From positions 610,731-674,730 of the forward strand of contig JAVSMO010000001.1 of NCBI GenBank assembly GCA_032027165.1: a DNA stretch of 64,000 nt, given 5' to 3'. Position 1 is the first letter of the stretch. Each line of letters opens with the position of its first letter. Under the pieces are notes generated by a model that was not told the origin of the DNA, did not search any database, and saw only the letters and a list, made by a program, of their open reading frames with translations. This document shows, piece by piece, positions 44,990-53,502 of this stretch. The stretch is from Denitratisoma sp. Its GTDB lineage: Bacteria > Pseudomonadota > Gammaproteobacteria > Burkholderiales > Rhodocyclaceae. The translations under genes and the position numbers were made by a program.

Positions 44990-46171
44990 ATGAATGCACC
45001 CGTTCCCTACGATCACGAGATCGAACTCAGCAACGTCCTAGAACGCTGCAACGCCGCGGCCCGCGAAACCGCCATCCCCAGCCAGGACGAACTGCCCGAG
45101 GGCTTCAGCGGCACCCTCGGCCACTTCCCGGTGTATTTCCCCGAAGAGATCGCCCACGCCGCCGGCCTGCTGCCGGTGAACATTCTCGGCGGCGGCAACA
45201 AGCTGGAGATGAAGCATGCCGATGCGCGCATGGGTTCCTTCGTCTGCTCGATCTGCCGCTCGACCACCGAGCTGGGCCTCAACGGCACCCTGCAGGGCAT
45301 GACGGGCTTCGTCACCCATCCGATCTGCGACGCCGCCAAGCACCTCGCCGGCATCTGGTCGCGCAACCTGCCGGACCAGCTGGCGCAGATCCTCTACCTG
45401 CCGCAGAACGTGAACACGCCGGGCGCGGCGCGCTACATCGCCGCCGAGTACCAGCGCCTGCGCGCCGACCTCGAGAAGAAGACCGGCCGCGCCATCGACG
45501 ACGAGGCGCTGCGCAACAGCATCCGCAGCTACAACGCCAACCGCCGCCTGCTGCGCGAGCTCTACCGCATCCGCCGCGACGAGCCGTGGAAGGTGAGCTG
45601 CACCGAGTCCTACCTGCTGCTGCGCGCCCGCACGCGCATGCCCTGCGAGGAGCACAACGCGCTGCTGGCGCGGGCGCTGGACGCCATCCGCCACCGCAGC
45701 CTGCCGGCGCAGGACAAGCCGCGCGTGGTCTTCGTCGGCGGCTTCTGCGAGCAGCCGCCCCTGGAGATGCTGGAGGCCATCGACGAGACCTGCTACGTGG
45801 TGGACGACGACATCCTCGTCGGCCTGCGCTGGCTCACCGCGGACGTGCCGGAGACGGGCGACCCGATCTGGGCGCTGGCCGAGAGCTACGTCGAGCGCTC
45901 CGACGCCAGCCCGGTGCAGCACGACGCGCGCAAGATGAAGGAAGACTACCTGATGGACATGCTGCGCAAATCGAAGGCCGACGCCGCCATCCTCACCGCG
46001 GCGAAGTTCTGCGAGCCCGGCCTCGACGAGCAGCTGGCCTGGTCCAAGCACCTCGACGCCGAGAACATCCCCTACCTGGTGCTCGAGTTCGAGGAGAAGA
46101 TGACCTCGTTCGAGCAGATGTCCATGCAGGTGGAGACCTTCGCCGAATCCCTGCTGTTCGCACTCGCATAA
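44990..46171 (+). CDS. bzdN: Benzoyl-CoA reductase subunit BzdN (BcrC-like)
   Basis: 393 aa. One of the two catalytic subunits of ATP-dependent class I benzoyl-CoA reductase, which dearomatises benzoyl-CoA with electrons from ferredoxin. It belongs to the 2-hydroxyacyl-CoA dehydratase D-like family. Likely cluster ligands are the cysteines of FVCSICRSTTELG (near residue 77), the CDAAKHL Cys and GGFCEQPPLEML. FCEPGLDEQLAW and PYLVLEFEEKM are family-like. AAGGAGG lies 6 bases before the ATG. Start of a five-gene operon. Methylbenzoyl-CoA as a substrate cannot be excluded from sequence. Confidence 0.9.
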   Translation: MNAPVPYDHEIELSNVLERCNAAARETAIPSQDELPEGFSGTLGHFPVYFPEEIAHAAGLLPVNILGGGNKLEMKHADARMGSFVCSICRSTTELGLNGTLQGMTGFVTHPICDAAKHLAGIWSRNLPDQLAQILYLPQNVNTPGAARYIAAEYQRLRADLEKKTGRAIDDEALRNSIRSYNANRRLLRELYRIRRDEPWKVSCTESYLLLRARTRMPCEEHNALLARALDAIRHRSLPAQDKPRVVFVGGFCEQPPLEMLEAIDETCYVVDDDILVGLRWLTADVPETGDPIWALAESYVERSDASPVQHDARKMKEDYLMDMLRKSKADAAILTAAKFCEPGLDEQLAWSKHLDAENIPYLVLEFEEKMTSFEQMSMQVETFAESLLFALA

Positions 46172-46186
46172 GAAAAGGAGAGAGAC

Positions 46187-47521
46187 ATGAGCACCGCAAC
46201 CCTGCAGCATCCCGCCCCGGCGGCCGCCGACGACTTCGATCCCCGCGCCGAGGGTCAGCGCCTGATCAAGGAATGGTACGCCCAGCTGGAGACGGCCAAC
46301 GCGCGCAACGCCGCCGTCGCCAACGTCTTCGTCATGGGCAACGCCGTCGAGATCCTGCGCGCCTTCGACTTCGAGCTGGTCTTCCCCGAGATCAACTCGC
46401 TGCAGACCGGCGTGCGCAAGGCGTCCGAGGAATACATCCGCCTGTCCGAGGACTACGGCATGTCGCCCGACGTCTGCTCCTACGTCAAGGCCGACGTCGG
46501 CCTCATCCTCAAGGAGAACGAGCACCCGGCCGGCCGCATCCCGAAGGCCAGCCTGGCCGTCGCCTCGAACATGTGCGGCACCTTCATCAAGTGGGCCGAG
46601 ATCTGGGAACGCTGGCTGAAGACGCCGACCTTCGTGCTCGACCTGCCCGGCCAGCGCGCCGCCGGCTGGCAGGTGCGCCCGGGCGACGCCCAGCACGCCG
46701 CCGACGCGCGCTGGGTCGAGGCGCAGTTCCAGGAACTGATCGCCCAGTGCGAGCGCATCACCGGCAAGCGCTTCGACATGGACAAGCTGGCCGAGGTGGA
46801 AGCCCGCGTGAACAAGATGGTCGACCACTGGAACAACGTCATGGCGCTCAACCGCCAGTGCCCGGCGCCCTTCAACGCCATGCTGGACGGCCTCACCTAC
46901 ATCGGCATCATGAACGTGCATCGCGGCACCGAGGAGGGCGTGGAGTTCATGCGCCGGCTCGAAGAGCACCTCAAGGCCAAGGTCGGCCGCGGCGAGGGCC
47001 GCGTGGCCGAGGAGCGCTTCCGCCTGCTCTTCTCCGGCACGCCGTGCTACGTCTCGATGCGCCGGCTGGTCGAGCTGTTCGAGACCTGGGGCGGCGTCTT
47101 CGCCTATTCCGACTACCTCACCTTCGCCGCCGGCGGCATGGACGCCACCGAGCTGCGCTACGACACCTCGCGCCCGCTCGAGAGCCTGGCCGAGGTGACG
47201 GCGCTGGCGGCGCAGCGCGGCCTGTCCAACCAGTTCTTCGCCCACGAGCGCCTGGCCCAGCAGATCAAGGACTACGAAGTGGACGGCGTCGTCTTCCACG
47301 GCATCAAGAGCTGCCGCTTCGTCTCGTCCGGCATGGCCGACACGCGCGAGTTCATCAACAAGCGTCTCGACGTGCCGACCCTCTACATCGAATCCGACCT
47401 GATCGATCCGCGCTACTGGTCGGACGCGCAGATCAAGAACCGCGTCGACGCCTTCTTCGAAGCGCTGCACCAGCGCGGCGGCGGCGCGCCCCTGGCCCGC
47501 AAGACCGTGGCGACGGCCTGA
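46187..47521 (+). CDS. bzdO: Benzoyl-CoA reductase subunit BzdO (BcrB-like)
   Basis: 444 aa. Second catalytic subunit, forming the substrate-binding heterodimer with BzdN. Cluster-binding cysteines probably lie in [11 protein letters not shown] (near 129), [13 protein letters not shown] (near 286) and [18 protein letters not shown]. The last motif, with [16 protein letters not shown] after it, is typical of the dehydratase/reductase family. It lies 15 bp after bzdN with an AAAGGAGAG Shine-Dalgarno sequence. Confidence 0.9.
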   Translation: MSTATLQHPAPAAADDFDPRAEGQRLIKEWYAQLETANARNAAVANVFVMGNAVEILRAFDFELVFPEINSLQTGVRKASEEYIRLSEDYGMSPDVCSYVKADVGLILKENEHPAGRIPKASLAVASNMCGTFIKWAEIWERWLKTPTFVLDLPGQRAAGWQVRPGDAQHAADARWVEAQFQELIAQCERITGKRFDMDKLAEVEARVNKMVDHWNNVMALNRQCPAPFNAMLDGLTYIGIMNVHRGTEEGVEFMRRLEEHLKAKVGRGEGRVAEERFRLLFSGTPCYVSMRRLVELFETWGGVFAYSDYLTFAAGGMDATELRYDTSRPLESLAEVTALAAQRGLSNQFFAHERLAQQIKDYEVDGVVFHGIKSCRFVSSGMADTREFINKRLDVPTLYIESDLIDPRYWSDAQIKNRVDAFFEALHQRGGGAPLARKTVATA

Positions 47522-47534
47522 AAGGAGAACACAC

Positions 47535-48356
47535 ATGAAATACGTTGCAGGAGTGGACGTCGGATCGACGCAGACCAAGGCGATCATCGTCGACGAGAAC
47601 AAGGCCATCGTCGGGCGCGCGCTGCTCGACATGGAGACCAGCATGGTGACGGTGGCGCAGGACGCCTTCCGCGCCGCGCTCGACAACGCCGGCATCGCCG
47701 AGGGCGACGTCGTCTGGGTGGCCGGCACAGGCTACGGCCGCTACAAGGTGACCTTCGGCCGCGAGCAGGTGACGGAGATCAGCTGCCACGCGCGCGGCGC
47801 GGTCTCGCTGTTCCCGATGACGCGCACGGTGATCGACATCGGCGGCCAGGACACCAAGGCGATCCGCGTCGGCGCCGACGGCAAGGTCGAGGACTTCACC
47901 ATGAACGACAAGTGCGCCGCCGGCACCGGGCGCTTCCTCGGCGCCGCCTCCTACGCCCTCGAGATGCCCCTCGCCGAGCTGGGCCCGCTGGCGATGAAAT
48001 CGACCAACCCGGTGCGCATCACGACGACCTGCACGGTGTTCGCCGAGTCGGAGATCATCAGCCACCTCGCCAAGGGCATTCCTTCCGAGGACGTGCTGAT
48101 GGGCGTGCACCAGGCCATCGCCAGCCGCTGCGTGTCGCTGGCGCGGCGCGTCGGCATCGAGCCGGAAGTGACCTTCACCGGCGGCGTCAGCCGCAACGTG
48201 GCGATGGTCAGGCTGATCGAGGAGTTGATCGGCATGCGCATCAACGTCAGCCAGGACGCGCATTTCTGCGGCGCGCTGGGCGCCGCGCTGTTTTCCCACG
48301 ACCGCATGTTCGGCGCAGCGGCGCAGCCCGCCCTCGCCATGGCAGAGGAGGCTTGA
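47535..48356 (+). CDS. bzdP: Benzoyl-CoA reductase ATPase subunit, first of two
   Basis: 273 aa. An ASKHA-type ATPase that couples ATP hydrolysis to electron transfer. Motifs: [18 protein letters not shown] (phosphate 1), [12 protein letters not shown], the shared-cluster cysteine in [11 protein letters not shown] (near 125), the second in [10 protein letters not shown] (near 163) and [11 protein letters not shown]. The heterodimer with the next gene bridges one [4Fe-4S] cluster. Named BzdP by position in the Azoarcus order bzdNOPQM. By length it could also be the BcrD-like partner, so P and Q may be swapped. Confidence 0.82.
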   Translation: MKYVAGVDVGSTQTKAIIVDENKAIVGRALLDMETSMVTVAQDAFRAALDNAGIAEGDVVWVAGTGYGRYKVTFGREQVTEISCHARGAVSLFPMTRTVIDIGGQDTKAIRVGADGKVEDFTMNDKCAAGTGRFLGAASYALEMPLAELGPLAMKSTNPVRITTTCTVFAESEIISHLAKGIPSEDVLMGVHQAIASRCVSLARRVGIEPEVTFTGGVSRNVAMVRLIEELIGMRINVSQDAHFCGALGAALFSHDRMFGAAAQPALAMAEEA

Positions 48357-48358
48357 TC

Positions 48359-49321
48359 ATGTACGTTGCAGGCATCGACATCGGATCCACCTATTCCAAG
48401 GCCATCCTGATCGACGGCGAGCGCAAGGTCGTCGGCCAGGCGGTGCGCCGCACCGGCTTCAAGCTCAACCAGGCCTCCGAGGGCGTCTTCGAGGAACTGC
48501 TGAAGAATGCCGGCGTCGCCCGCGAGGACGTCACCTACGTCGCGGCGACCGGCTACGGCCGCCACACGGTGGCCTTTCGCCACACCCAGGTGACCGAGCT
48601 CACCGCCCACGCCCATGCGGCGGCGCATCTCTTCCCCGACACGCGCACCCTCCTCGACATCGGCGGCCAGGACATCAAGGCCGTCCGCGTGGACGGCGAC
48701 GGCCGCGTGCGCGCCTTCCGCCTCAACGACAAGTGCGCCGCCGGCACCGGCGCCTTCCTCGAGAAGACGGCGCGCTACCTCGGCCTCACCACCGCCGACA
48801 TCGGCCCCTACGCGCTGCGCGCGACCAAGCCCGTGGAAGTCAGCAGCGTCTGCGCGGTGTTCGCCGAATCCGAGGTCATCAACCACCTCGCCAACGGCGT
48901 GCCGGCGGAAGACATCATGATGGGCGCCATGGTGGCGCTGGGCGGTCGCGCCGTGCAGCTGATGCGCCGCGTCGGCCTCGAAGCCGGCTACATGCTGACC
49001 GGCGGCATGACGCACAACGCGGCGATGATCAAGGCGCTCGAGGACAACCTGAAGGGCAAGTTCAACATCGCGCCGAACGGGCTCGGCCAGTTGAACGGCG
49101 CCATGGGCGCGGCGCTGCTCGGCTTGCGCCGCGCCGAGAAGCTGCTCGCCGAAGGCAAGCCGATCCCGCCGACGGCGGCCAACCTCGGTGCCGTCGACGC
49201 ACCGACCCGCAAGCGCTGGTCGGCCATCGCCGTGAAGAAGGCGGCGGAGCCCTGCGCGCCCGGCGGCGATTGCCCGGTAGTGGCCAAGGTGACGCTGCAT
49301 CCGGCCGGCGCCGCCGCGTGA
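48359..49321 (+). CDS. bzdQ: Benzoyl-CoA reductase ATPase subunit, second of two
   Basis: 320 aa. Paralogue of the preceding gene: [60 protein letters not shown] and [16 protein letters not shown]. It has a longer C-terminal part (about 265-320) with an Ala/Pro-rich end containing CAPGGDCPV. The ATG at 48359 is 2 bp after the bzdP stop. Naming follows gene order (see bzdP). Confidence 0.82.
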   Translation: MYVAGIDIGSTYSKAILIDGERKVVGQAVRRTGFKLNQASEGVFEELLKNAGVAREDVTYVAATGYGRHTVAFRHTQVTELTAHAHAAAHLFPDTRTLLDIGGQDIKAVRVDGDGRVRAFRLNDKCAAGTGAFLEKTARYLGLTTADIGPYALRATKPVEVSSVCAVFAESEVINHLANGVPAEDIMMGAMVALGGRAVQLMRRVGLEAGYMLTGGMTHNAAMIKALEDNLKGKFNIAPNGLGQLNGAMGAALLGLRRAEKLLAEGKPIPPTAANLGAVDAPTRKRWSAIAVKKAAEPCAPGGDCPVVAKVTLHPAGAAA

Positions 49322-49334
49322 AAGGAAACCCGCC

Positions 49335-49661
49335 ATGACCTACGTCGTCACCGAAGCCTGCATCCAGTGCAAGCACACCGACTGCGTCGACGTCTGCCCC
49401 GTCGACGCCTTCCGCGAGGGGCCGAATTTCCTGGTCATCGACCCGAACGAGTGCATCGACTGCACGCTGTGCGTGCCGGAATGCCCGGTCGACGCCATCT
49501 ACGCGGAGGAGGAGGTGCCCGACGGCATGCAGGAGTACATCGCCCTCAACGCCGAGCTGGCCGCCCTGTGGCCGGCCATCGTCGAGAAGAAGGACGCCCT
49601 GCCGGAGGCGGAGCGCTGGGGACGCGTCAAGGAAAAGCGCGACGAACTGCGCCGCGAGTAG
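49335..49661 (+). CDS. bzdM: Ferredoxin BzdM (7Fe/FdxA-like)
   Basis: 108 aa. Low-potential ferredoxin that should donate electrons to BzdNOPQ. Cysteines are arranged as [14 protein letters not shown] (N-terminal part) and [12 protein letters not shown], as in [3Fe-4S][4Fe-4S] ferredoxins of about 107 aa. The C-terminal half is helical and charged ([17 protein letters not shown], near the end). Position directly after bzdQ is the same as in Azoarcus. A general FdxA role is an alternative. Confidence 0.88.
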   Translation: MTYVVTEACIQCKHTDCVDVCPVDAFREGPNFLVIDPNECIDCTLCVPECPVDAIYAEEEVPDGMQEYIALNAELAALWPAIVEKKDALPEAERWGRVKEKRDELRRE

Positions 49662-49676
49662 GGGCGTGCCGTAAAA

Positions 49677-49742
49677 GATGTAGATAATATATTGCTTATC
49701 GTCCGCAACGGCGCTATATTGAAGATGTAAACGATATACATC
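49677..49742. promoter_or_regulatory. AT-rich promoter region of fpr with palindromes
   Basis: Two inverted repeats stand out: GATAA-N8-TTATC at 49683-49700 and GATGTA-N7-TACATC at 49724-49742. GATGTA also occurs at 49677-49682. A -10-like TATATT lies between the two. This AT-rich stretch separates the bzd operon from fpr-nikR-hupT, so the latter probably has its own regulated promoter. The regulator is not identifiable; NikR (encoded downstream) is one candidate. Confidence 0.45.
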
Positions 49743-49770
49743 ATTAACCGCCAGCGAAGGGAGCACGGAG

Positions 49771-50592
49771 ATGGGCGTCATCGTCGAAGCGGGCCTGCGC
49801 CGCCCCCCGGCAGCACTGCCGCCGCCCGGCGGCGCGAAATGGACGGCGGAGCGCGTGCTGTCGATCCGCCGCTGGACGCCGACGCTGCTCTCCATCCGCC
49901 TGACGCGCCATAAAGGCTTCCGCTTCACGCCGGGGCACTACGCCCGGCTGGGGCTGGAGGGCGAGGGCGGAGCGGTGTGGCGGCCCTTCTCCGTCGTCTC
50001 GGCGGCCTACGACGAGCATCTCGAGTTCCTCGCCGTGCTGGTGCCGGGCGGCGCCTTTTCCGCGCGCCTGGAAAGGCTCGCCGCGGGCGATACCGTGCTC
50101 GTCGAGAAGGCCAGCTACGGCTTCCTCACCCTCGATCAGCTGGCGCCGGGCCGGGAACTGTGGCTGCTGGCCAGCGGCAGCGGCCTCGGCCCCTTCGTCT
50201 CCATCCTGCGCGAGCCGCAGGTCTGGCAGGACTTCGAGCGCCTGATCGTGGTGCACAGCGTGCGGCGCGAGGCCGAGCTGGCCTACCGTGACGGCATCCT
50301 GGCGCTGCCCGGCGAAGAATTGTTCGCCGGCGCCCGGGCGAAGCTGCGCCACATTCCCGTCGTCACGCGCGAGCCCGGCACGGCCGCGTTTTCGGCGCGC
50401 ATTCCGCAACTCCTTGGCGACGGCCGCCTCGAGGCGGCGGCCGGCGTGCCGCTGACGCGCGAGGACGCGCGCGTTATGGTCTGCGGCAACCCCGAGATGG
50501 CGCGCGAACTGCGCGGCCAGCTCTCCGCGCGCGGCCTGCAGACCGGCCGCCGCGGCGTCGCCGGCCAGATGGCCTTCGAGAATTACTGGTAG
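49771..50592 (+). CDS. fpr: Ferredoxin-NADP reductase (Fpr type)
   Basis: 273 aa. FAD enzyme that moves electrons between NADPH and ferredoxin. FAD site: RPFSVVSAAYDEHLEFL (about 71-87); NADP site: LLASGSGLGPFVSILR (about 131-146) and VHSVRREAELAY; CGNPEMARELRGQL follows and the C terminus is ENYW, as in bacterial Fpr proteins. Its place right behind bzdM suggests that it could reduce the ferredoxin that feeds benzoyl-CoA reductase. General redox or stress functions are equally compatible. GAAGGGAGCACGGAG provides the Shine-Dalgarno sequence. Confidence 0.88.
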   Translation: MGVIVEAGLRRPPAALPPPGGAKWTAERVLSIRRWTPTLLSIRLTRHKGFRFTPGHYARLGLEGEGGAVWRPFSVVSAAYDEHLEFLAVLVPGGAFSARLERLAAGDTVLVEKASYGFLTLDQLAPGRELWLLASGSGLGPFVSILREPQVWQDFERLIVVHSVRREAELAYRDGILALPGEELFAGARAKLRHIPVVTREPGTAAFSARIPQLLGDGRLEAAAGVPLTREDARVMVCGNPEMARELRGQLSARGLQTGRRGVAGQMAFENYW

Positions 50593-50660
50593 GCCTCACA
50601 GGCTGTAACATAGGCGGGGTTGGCGCCGGCGCGGCCGGCCGCTTGCCTTGAGGAGAGGCC

Positions 50661-51143
50661 ATGGAACGCTTCACCATCTCGCTCGACGAGAAGCTGGCCA
50701 AGGAATTCGACCGGTTGATCCGCGAGCGCGGCTACAGCAACCGCTCGGAGGCGGTGCGCGACATCCTGCGCGAGAAGCTGGAGGCGAGCCGCCTCGCCCG
50801 CGAGGAGGCGCCCGACTGCATCGCCGCGCTCTCCTACGTCTACAACCACCACGAACGCGACCTCGCCGAGCGGCTCACCGCGCAGAGCCACGACCACCAC
50901 GACCTCACCGTGTCGACCATGCATGCCCACCTCGACCACGACAACTGCCTCGAGACGGTGATCCTGCGCGGGCCGACTGCGGCGGTGCGCGCCTTCGCCG
51001 ATTCCGTGACGGCCGAGCGCGGCGTGCGCCACGGCGCGCTCAACCTGATTCCCGCCGACGTCAACGCCGGCCGCAAGCACCATCACGGCCACCACCACGG
51101 GCCGGACCACCCCTACCACGTGCACAGCCGGCCGAAGAGCTGA
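50661..51143 (+). CDS. nikR: Nickel-responsive regulator NikR
   Basis: 160 aa. Ribbon-helix-helix DNA-binding N terminus (ERFTISLDEKLAKEFDRLIRERGYSNRSEAVRDILREKL, residues 2-41) and an ACT-like nickel domain. The high-affinity Ni ligands fit HH/HxH/C in SHDHHDLTVSTMHAHLDHDNCLE. The C-terminal tail is His-rich (KHHHGHHHGPDHPYHVH), longer than in enteric NikR, and may bind extra nickel. Expected to repress nickel uptake, here probably the permease gene at 52684. It is followed 2 bp later by hupT. Confidence 0.93.
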   Translation: MERFTISLDEKLAKEFDRLIRERGYSNRSEAVRDILREKLEASRLAREEAPDCIAALSYVYNHHERDLAERLTAQSHDHHDLTVSTMHAHLDHDNCLETVILRGPTAAVRAFADSVTAERGVRHGALNLIPADVNAGRKHHHGHHHGPDHPYHVHSRPKS

Positions 51144-51145
51144 CC

Positions 51146-52522
51146 ATGCCGAAGCGGCCCGATCCCAAGCCGGCGCAGGAAACGCAGGTCTACCTGCCGA
51201 CCCTGCCGGCGCACGTGCTCGACCGCCCGCCTGAGGGCGTCGGCGAGGACGTCTGGATCGACGTCATCCGCAAGATGGACGAGGTGTACTCCGACCTCCT
51301 GCAGTACGAGGTGGCGCTGGAGGAGAAGAACGCCAAGCTCGAGGAGACGCAGAAGTTCATCTTCAGCGTGCTTACCTCGATGTCCGACGTGCTGGTGGTG
51401 TGCGACCGCCACGGCGTCATCCAGGAGGTGAACCAGGCGCTCGCCGACCTGGTGGGAAAAAGCGAGGCCGAGCTGCGCGGCACGCCGCTGATCGACCTCT
51501 TCGCCGACGACGCCTCGCGCGAGCAGGCGCGCCGCTTCCTGCGCGACCTGCACAGCGAGCGCATCCAGGACTGCGAGCTGCACTTCAAGTGCCGCTACGC
51601 GCCGGAAATGCCGGTGGCGGTGAACTGCACGCCGCGCCTGTCGCCGGTCGGCAAGTTCGTCGGCATGGTGATGACCGGCCGCCCGGTGGGCGACCTGCGC
51701 CGCGCCTACGACCAGCTGCGCCAGGCGCACGAGGACCTCAAGCTCGCCCAGCAGCAGCTCATCCATTCCGAGAAGATGGCCTCGCTCGGCCGCCTGGTCG
51801 CCGGCGTCGCGCACGAACTGAACAACCCGATCAGTTTCGTCCTCGGCAACGTCTATGCCCTGCAGCGCTACGGCAGTCGCATGCAGGAATACCTCGCCGC
51901 CATCCACGCCGGCCGGCCGGCGGCAGAGGTGGCCGAGCTGCGCAAGAGCCTGCGCATCGACCGCCTGATGGAGGACATGAAGCCGCTCATCGACGGCACC
52001 ATCGAGGGCGCCGAGCGCACGCGCGACATCGTCGCCGGCCTGAAGCGCTTCTCGGCGCAGGACCGCGGCGAGGAGGAAACCTTCAACCTGGCCGAGGTGC
52101 TGGAGCGCTCGGTGCACTGGGTGGCGAAGGCCTCGGGATCGAAAATCAAGGTCAGCCTCGACGTGCCGAAGGAGATTCCCGTCTCGGGATCATCCGGCCA
52201 GATGCAGCAGGTGCTGGTGAACCTGGTGCAGAACGCGATCGACAGTACGGAGCACCAGCCCGATGCCCGGCTGGATATCCGCGCCGAGCCGCGCGCCCGC
52301 AGCGTGGTGCTCACCTTCCGCGACAACGGGCCGGGTTTCAGGGATGACAGCCTCGGCCACGTCTTCGATCCCTTCTTCACCACCAAGCCGGTCGGCAAGG
52401 GCACCGGGCTGGGCCTGTCGATCAGCTACGGCATCGTCGAGCGGCACCGCGGCCAGTTGAAGGCCTCCAACCATCCGGAAGGCGGCGCCGTGCTGACACT
52501 GACTTTGCCGCTGGCCGGTTAG
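51146..52522 (+). CDS. hupT: H2-signalling sensor histidine kinase HupT/HoxJ
   Basis: 458 aa, soluble (no membrane segment). Region 20-60 is helical and conserved in HupT (VGEDVWIDVIRKMDEVYSDLLQYEVALEEKN). A PAS domain (about 66-185) is the contact for the regulatory hydrogenase in known systems. HisKA has HSEKMASLGRLVAGVAHELNNP (His near 223) and HATPase_c has NLVQNAIDS, RDNGPGF and GTGLGLSISYGIVERH. It should be controlled by HoxBC and act on HoxA. It lies with nikR and away from both. An ACTGACTTT site covers its last codons (52498). Confidence 0.92.
   Translation: MPKRPDPKPAQETQVYLPTLPAHVLDRPPEGVGEDVWIDVIRKMDEVYSDLLQYEVALEEKNAKLEETQKFIFSVLTSMSDVLVVCDRHGVIQEVNQALADLVGKSEAELRGTPLIDLFADDASREQARRFLRDLHSERIQDCELHFKCRYAPEMPVAVNCTPRLSPVGKFVGMVMTGRPVGDLRRAYDQLRQAHEDLKLAQQQLIHSEKMASLGRLVAGVAHELNNPISFVLGNVYALQRYGSRMQEYLAAIHAGRPAAEVAELRKSLRIDRLMEDMKPLIDGTIEGAERTRDIVAGLKRFSAQDRGEEETFNLAEVLERSVHWVAKASGSKIKVSLDVPKEIPVSGSSGQMQQVLVNLVQNAIDSTEHQPDARLDIRAEPRARSVVLTFRDNGPGFRDDSLGHVFDPFFTTKPVGKGTGLGLSISYGIVERHRGQLKASNHPEGGAVLTLTLPLAG
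52498..52506 (+). repeat. ACTGACTTT word, site 9 (end of hupT)
   Basis: Exact copy, 16 bp before the end of hupT. Confidence 0.7.
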
Positions 52523-52591
52523 GCGCTTTCCCATAAAGCTTCATACCGGCAGCGTCCTTTGCGACAGTTTTCGGCCGGCCCGTAAAACATC

Positions 52592-52602
52592 TTGCGAAAC
52601 AA
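52592..52602. promoter_or_regulatory. TTG-N5-CAA element upstream of the nickel permease
   Basis: TTGCGAAACAA, within ACATCTTGCGAAACAAGG, matches the TTG-N5-CAA sites reported for HupR. It is about 57 bp upstream of the predicted transcript start. ACATCTTG is shared with the inverted repeat upstream of hupK. Confidence 0.35.
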
Positions 52603-52624
52603 GGCGATATTCAAACGACGGGCT

Positions 52625-52638
52625 GGCACGAATCCTGT
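52625..52638 (+). promoter_or_regulatory. Sigma-54-type promoter element upstream of the nickel permease
   Basis: GGCACGAATCCTGT, preceded by T: the -24 part TGGCACG is a perfect consensus match, and -12 is CTGT with GG-N10-GT spacing. The predicted transcript start near 52649 leaves an about 35-nt leader. Confidence 0.55.
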
Positions 52639-52683
52639 TAGGAAAAACTATAATTTCTTCATACGAACCGGCAGACTGAAGTC

Positions 52684-53502
52684 ATGGAATCCCTACCGAA
52701 CGACTGGCTGGCGCTGATGTTCCTGGTATTCATGCTGGGCGTGAAGCATGGCCTGGATGCCGATCACCTCGCCACCATCGACGGCCTGACCCGCTTCAAC
52801 GCCCGCCGCAACACGCGCCTGGCGCGCTACTGCGGCTTCCTGTTCTCGCTCGGCCACGGTGCCATCGTCGTCGCCATCGCGCTGGTCGTCGGCACCTTGG
52901 CGCACAGCTGGGCCGTGCCGGAGTGGATGGAAGACCTCGGCGCCTGGATTTCCATCACCTTCCTCGCGCTGCTCGGCAGCCTGAATCTGGTCGCCGTGCT
53001 CTCCGCGCAGCCGGACCAGGTGGTGCAGCCGGTGGGATTGAAGGGGCGTTTCCTCGGCCGTCTGCAGCGCACCGGCAACCCGCTGCTCATCGCCGCCGTC
53101 GGCGCGCTGTTCGCGCTGTCCTTCGACACCATGAGCCAGGCGACGCTGTTCGCCCTGACCGGCACGCAGTTCGGCGGCGTGTCGCACGCACTGACTTTGG
53201 GGCTGATCTTCATGCTCGGCATGATGCTGATGGACGGCGTGAACGGACTCTGGATCGCGCGCCTGATCCGCCGCGCCGACCGCCTCGCCTGCATCGCCTC
53301 GCGCGTCATGGGGCTGGCGGTGGGCGGGCTGTCGCTGCTGGTCGCCGGGTTCGGCTTCGCCCGCTACGCTTCGCCGGAAGTCGGCGCCTGGTCAGACGGC
53401 AAGGAACTCGCCTTCGGCCTCGCCTTTGTTGCCGTGATCGCCTTGAGCTTCCTGCTCGCCCTGAAGCTCGCCCGCAGCGAACCTGTGCGTGCGCAGTCGT
53501 AG
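52684..53502 (+). CDS. hoxN: Nickel permease of the HoxN/NixA (NiCoT) family
   Basis: 272 aa with about seven helices. The NiCoT signature HGLDADH (HX4DH, residues about 22-28) is intact, and LGHGAIVVAIAL corresponds to the second signature LGHSTVV. The later signatures diverge: LSFDTMSQATLF in place of LGFDTATE, and GMMLMDGVNGLWI in place of GMCLVDTLD. The protein is also shorter than typical HoxN (about 330-350 aa). Nickel uptake for the hydrogenases is very likely from context. The location behind nikR and hupT and a sigma-54-type promoter suggest control by nickel and H2. Contains ACTGACTTT at 53190. Confidence 0.85.
   Translation: MESLPNDWLALMFLVFMLGVKHGLDADHLATIDGLTRFNARRNTRLARYCGFLFSLGHGAIVVAIALVVGTLAHSWAVPEWMEDLGAWISITFLALLGSLNLVAVLSAQPDQVVQPVGLKGRFLGRLQRTGNPLLIAAVGALFALSFDTMSQATLFALTGTQFGGVSHALTLGLIFMLGMMLMDGVNGLWIARLIRRADRLACIASRVMGLAVGGLSLLVAGFGFARYASPEVGAWSDGKELAFGLAFVAVIALSFLLALKLARSEPVRAQS
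53190..53198 (+). repeat. ACTGACTTT word, site 10 (in hoxN)
   Basis: Exact copy in a transmembrane helix region of the nickel permease. Read as ..A CTG ACT TT... Confidence 0.7.

Noticed and set aside
44836..44998. TGCA repeats as a BzdR-type operator
   Set aside because: Four TGCA tetramers occur between 44836 and 44998, but their spacing is irregular and one lies in hoxC and one in bzdN coding sequence; the 11-bp palindrome is a stronger operator candidate.
50633..50646. GG-N10-GC match upstream of nikR
   Set aside because: The start of transcription would fall within a few bases of the nikR ATG and the sequence is part of a plain GC run; no CATG-type -24 context.
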